Assembly: GCA_900551335.1 (NCBI GenBank)
Contig: URVO01000087.1
Location: 1 to 6,026 of the forward strand
Direction of reading: 5' to 3'
From: an uncultured Phascolarctobacterium sp.
GTDB taxonomy: Bacteria > Bacillota > Negativicutes > Acidaminococcales > Acidaminococcaceae
DNA length: 6,026 nucleotides
Shown: piece after piece, positions 5,254 through 6,026 of the stretch
How positions within the stretch are numbered: position 1 is the stretch's first letter
How the letters are laid out: each line of letters opens with the position of its first letter
Notes under the pieces: model-generated
The model's database searches: none
Told to the model about the DNA's origin: nothing
Seen by the model: only the letters and a program-made list of their open reading frames with translations
Made by a program: the position numbers and the translations under genes

Positions 5254-6026
5254 TCATTCGTCTTCACCCAGAGCAATTTTCTCCGGCGTAATAGGCAAAG
5301 TATAGAATCTCTTGCCCGTCGCCTGATAAATAGCGTCAGCAATCGCCGGTGCCGGCGTATTGATAACCAGCTCGCCTACAGATTTCGCGCCAAACGGGCC
5401 GCTTTCCTCATAGCTGGAGGCAAAGTCGATATGGATATGGCCGATATCCTCACGGCACGGAACCTTGTACTGCATGAAGGAGTTTTCATAAACTCGTCCC
5501 TTCGGACTATAGGTTACATTCTCCATCAGCGCCATGCCAATGCCCTGCAGCACACCGCCCTCAGTCTGCACCTTTGCCAGATGCGGATTAATCGGCGTAC
5601 CACAGTCAACAGAGCCGTAGAAATTCACAACCTGTGCTTCGCCGGTCAGCAAATCGGTTTCCACCTCAGCTACGCCAGCCATGAACGGCGGCGGCGACAG
5701 CACACTGTTCTGCTCTACAGTTTCCGTCAAAGCGATATCGTTGTTCATCTGCGAAGCTACTGCAACATCAAACAGCGTCACAGCCTTATCAGAAACAGTA
5801 TCGCGGACTTCCTTGCCATCGAACACAACCTGCTCGGCAGGGCATTCCAGCAAACGTGCGCCCAGCTGGCAGATTTTGCCGCGCAGACGCTGCGCACAAA
5901 CCTCAACGGCCTTACCGGTAATATAGGTTGTACTGGAAGCGTAGGAGCCGGAGTCATACGGAGAAGCATCGGTATCAGCACCGAAAACCATAACGTTGTT
6001 AAAGTCGCACTCCAAAACCTCGGCGG
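5254..6026 (-). CDS. Xanthine-dehydrogenase-family molybdopterin-binding subunit, C-terminal third (5' end outside window)
   Basis: The frame is open to the window edge, with the first full codon at 6024-6022, and gives 256 residues; full-length relatives have roughly 750 or more. The visible part is the C-terminal molybdopterin-binding region of the aldehyde oxidase/xanthine dehydrogenase family. It shows GADTDASPYDSGSYASSTTY (about residues 15-34), then AGVAEVETDLLTGE, SVDCGTPINPHLAKVQTEGG with GVLQGIGMAL, and GPFGAKSVGE near the end. The final Glu of KSVGE (codon 5373-5371) corresponds to the conserved catalytic glutamate beside the molybdenum. The enzyme hydroxylates a purine, N-heterocycle or aldehyde with water. 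The DSG-YAS variant is closest in my memory to XdhA-type subunits, but substrate cannot be fixed from this fragment. It is followed by a terminator and then by cofactor-synthesis genes, which suits a client enzyme. An in-frame TTG at 6015 is not its start. Confidence 0.93.
   Translation of the reverse strand, partial: AEVLECDFNNVMVFGADTDASPYDSGSYASSTTYITGKAVEVCAQRLRGKICQLGARLLECPAEQVVFDGKEVRDTVSDKAVTLFDVAVASQMNNDIALTETVEQNSVLSPPPFMAGVAEVETDLLTGEAQVVNFYGSVDCGTPINPHLAKVQTEGGVLQGIGMALMENVTYSPKGRVYENSFMQYKVPCREDIGHIHIDFASSYEESGPFGAKSVGELVINTPAPAIADAIYQATGKRFYTLPITPEKIALGEDE

Noticed and set aside
1..6026. tRNA, rRNA, CRISPR array, insertion sequence or phage genes
   Set aside because: The window is filled by adjoining metabolic genes; I saw no repeat array, transposase motif or RNA gene in the few gaps.

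Overview
The window is one dense, single-strand block of molybdenum metabolism genes, all read on the minus strand, so the transcriptional order runs from high to low coordinates. It opens with the C-terminal third of the catalytic subunit of a xanthine-dehydrogenase-type molybdenum hydroxylase (5254-6024, cut by the window edge). A roughly 100-base gap follows, holding an intrinsic terminator and a second hairpin. Then come moaA (4198-5154), moaC (3694-4182), a MOSC-MogA/MoaB fusion (2750-3706), modB (2084-2762, reading frame broken), modA (1287-2081), a MoeA-like molybdopterin-binding protein with a C-terminal cysteine cluster (245-1276), and the N-terminal part of a ModE-type HTH regulator (1-242, cut by the window edge).

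The genes form a coherent unit. ModA and ModB would capture and import molybdate. MoaA and MoaC convert GTP to cyclic pyranopterin monophosphate, and the Mog domain and the MoeA-like protein belong to the families that act late, when molybdenum is inserted into molybdopterin. The MOSC domain may handle sulfur or finished cofactor, and the hydroxylase just upstream is the likely consumer. The ModE-type protein is a plausible molybdate sensor or regulator for the set. No ModC ATPase, MoaD, MoaE, MoeB or MobA is encoded here, so those functions must lie elsewhere or just outside the window.

From moaA onward the genes are separated by 15 bases or less, or overlap, and several have clear Shine-Dalgarno sites. 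This looks like one operon with translational coupling. The only sizeable non-coding stretch is 5155-5253. The protein style, strong Shine-Dalgarno sites, lipoprotein-type ModA and moderately GC-rich codon use suggest an anaerobic Firmicute, possibly of the Negativicutes. That placement is an impression, not a measurement.

Nothing here looks like a wholly new system. The points most worth checking are the disrupted modB, the four-cysteine tail of the MoeA-like protein, the MOSC-Mog fusion, and the structured leader before moaA.
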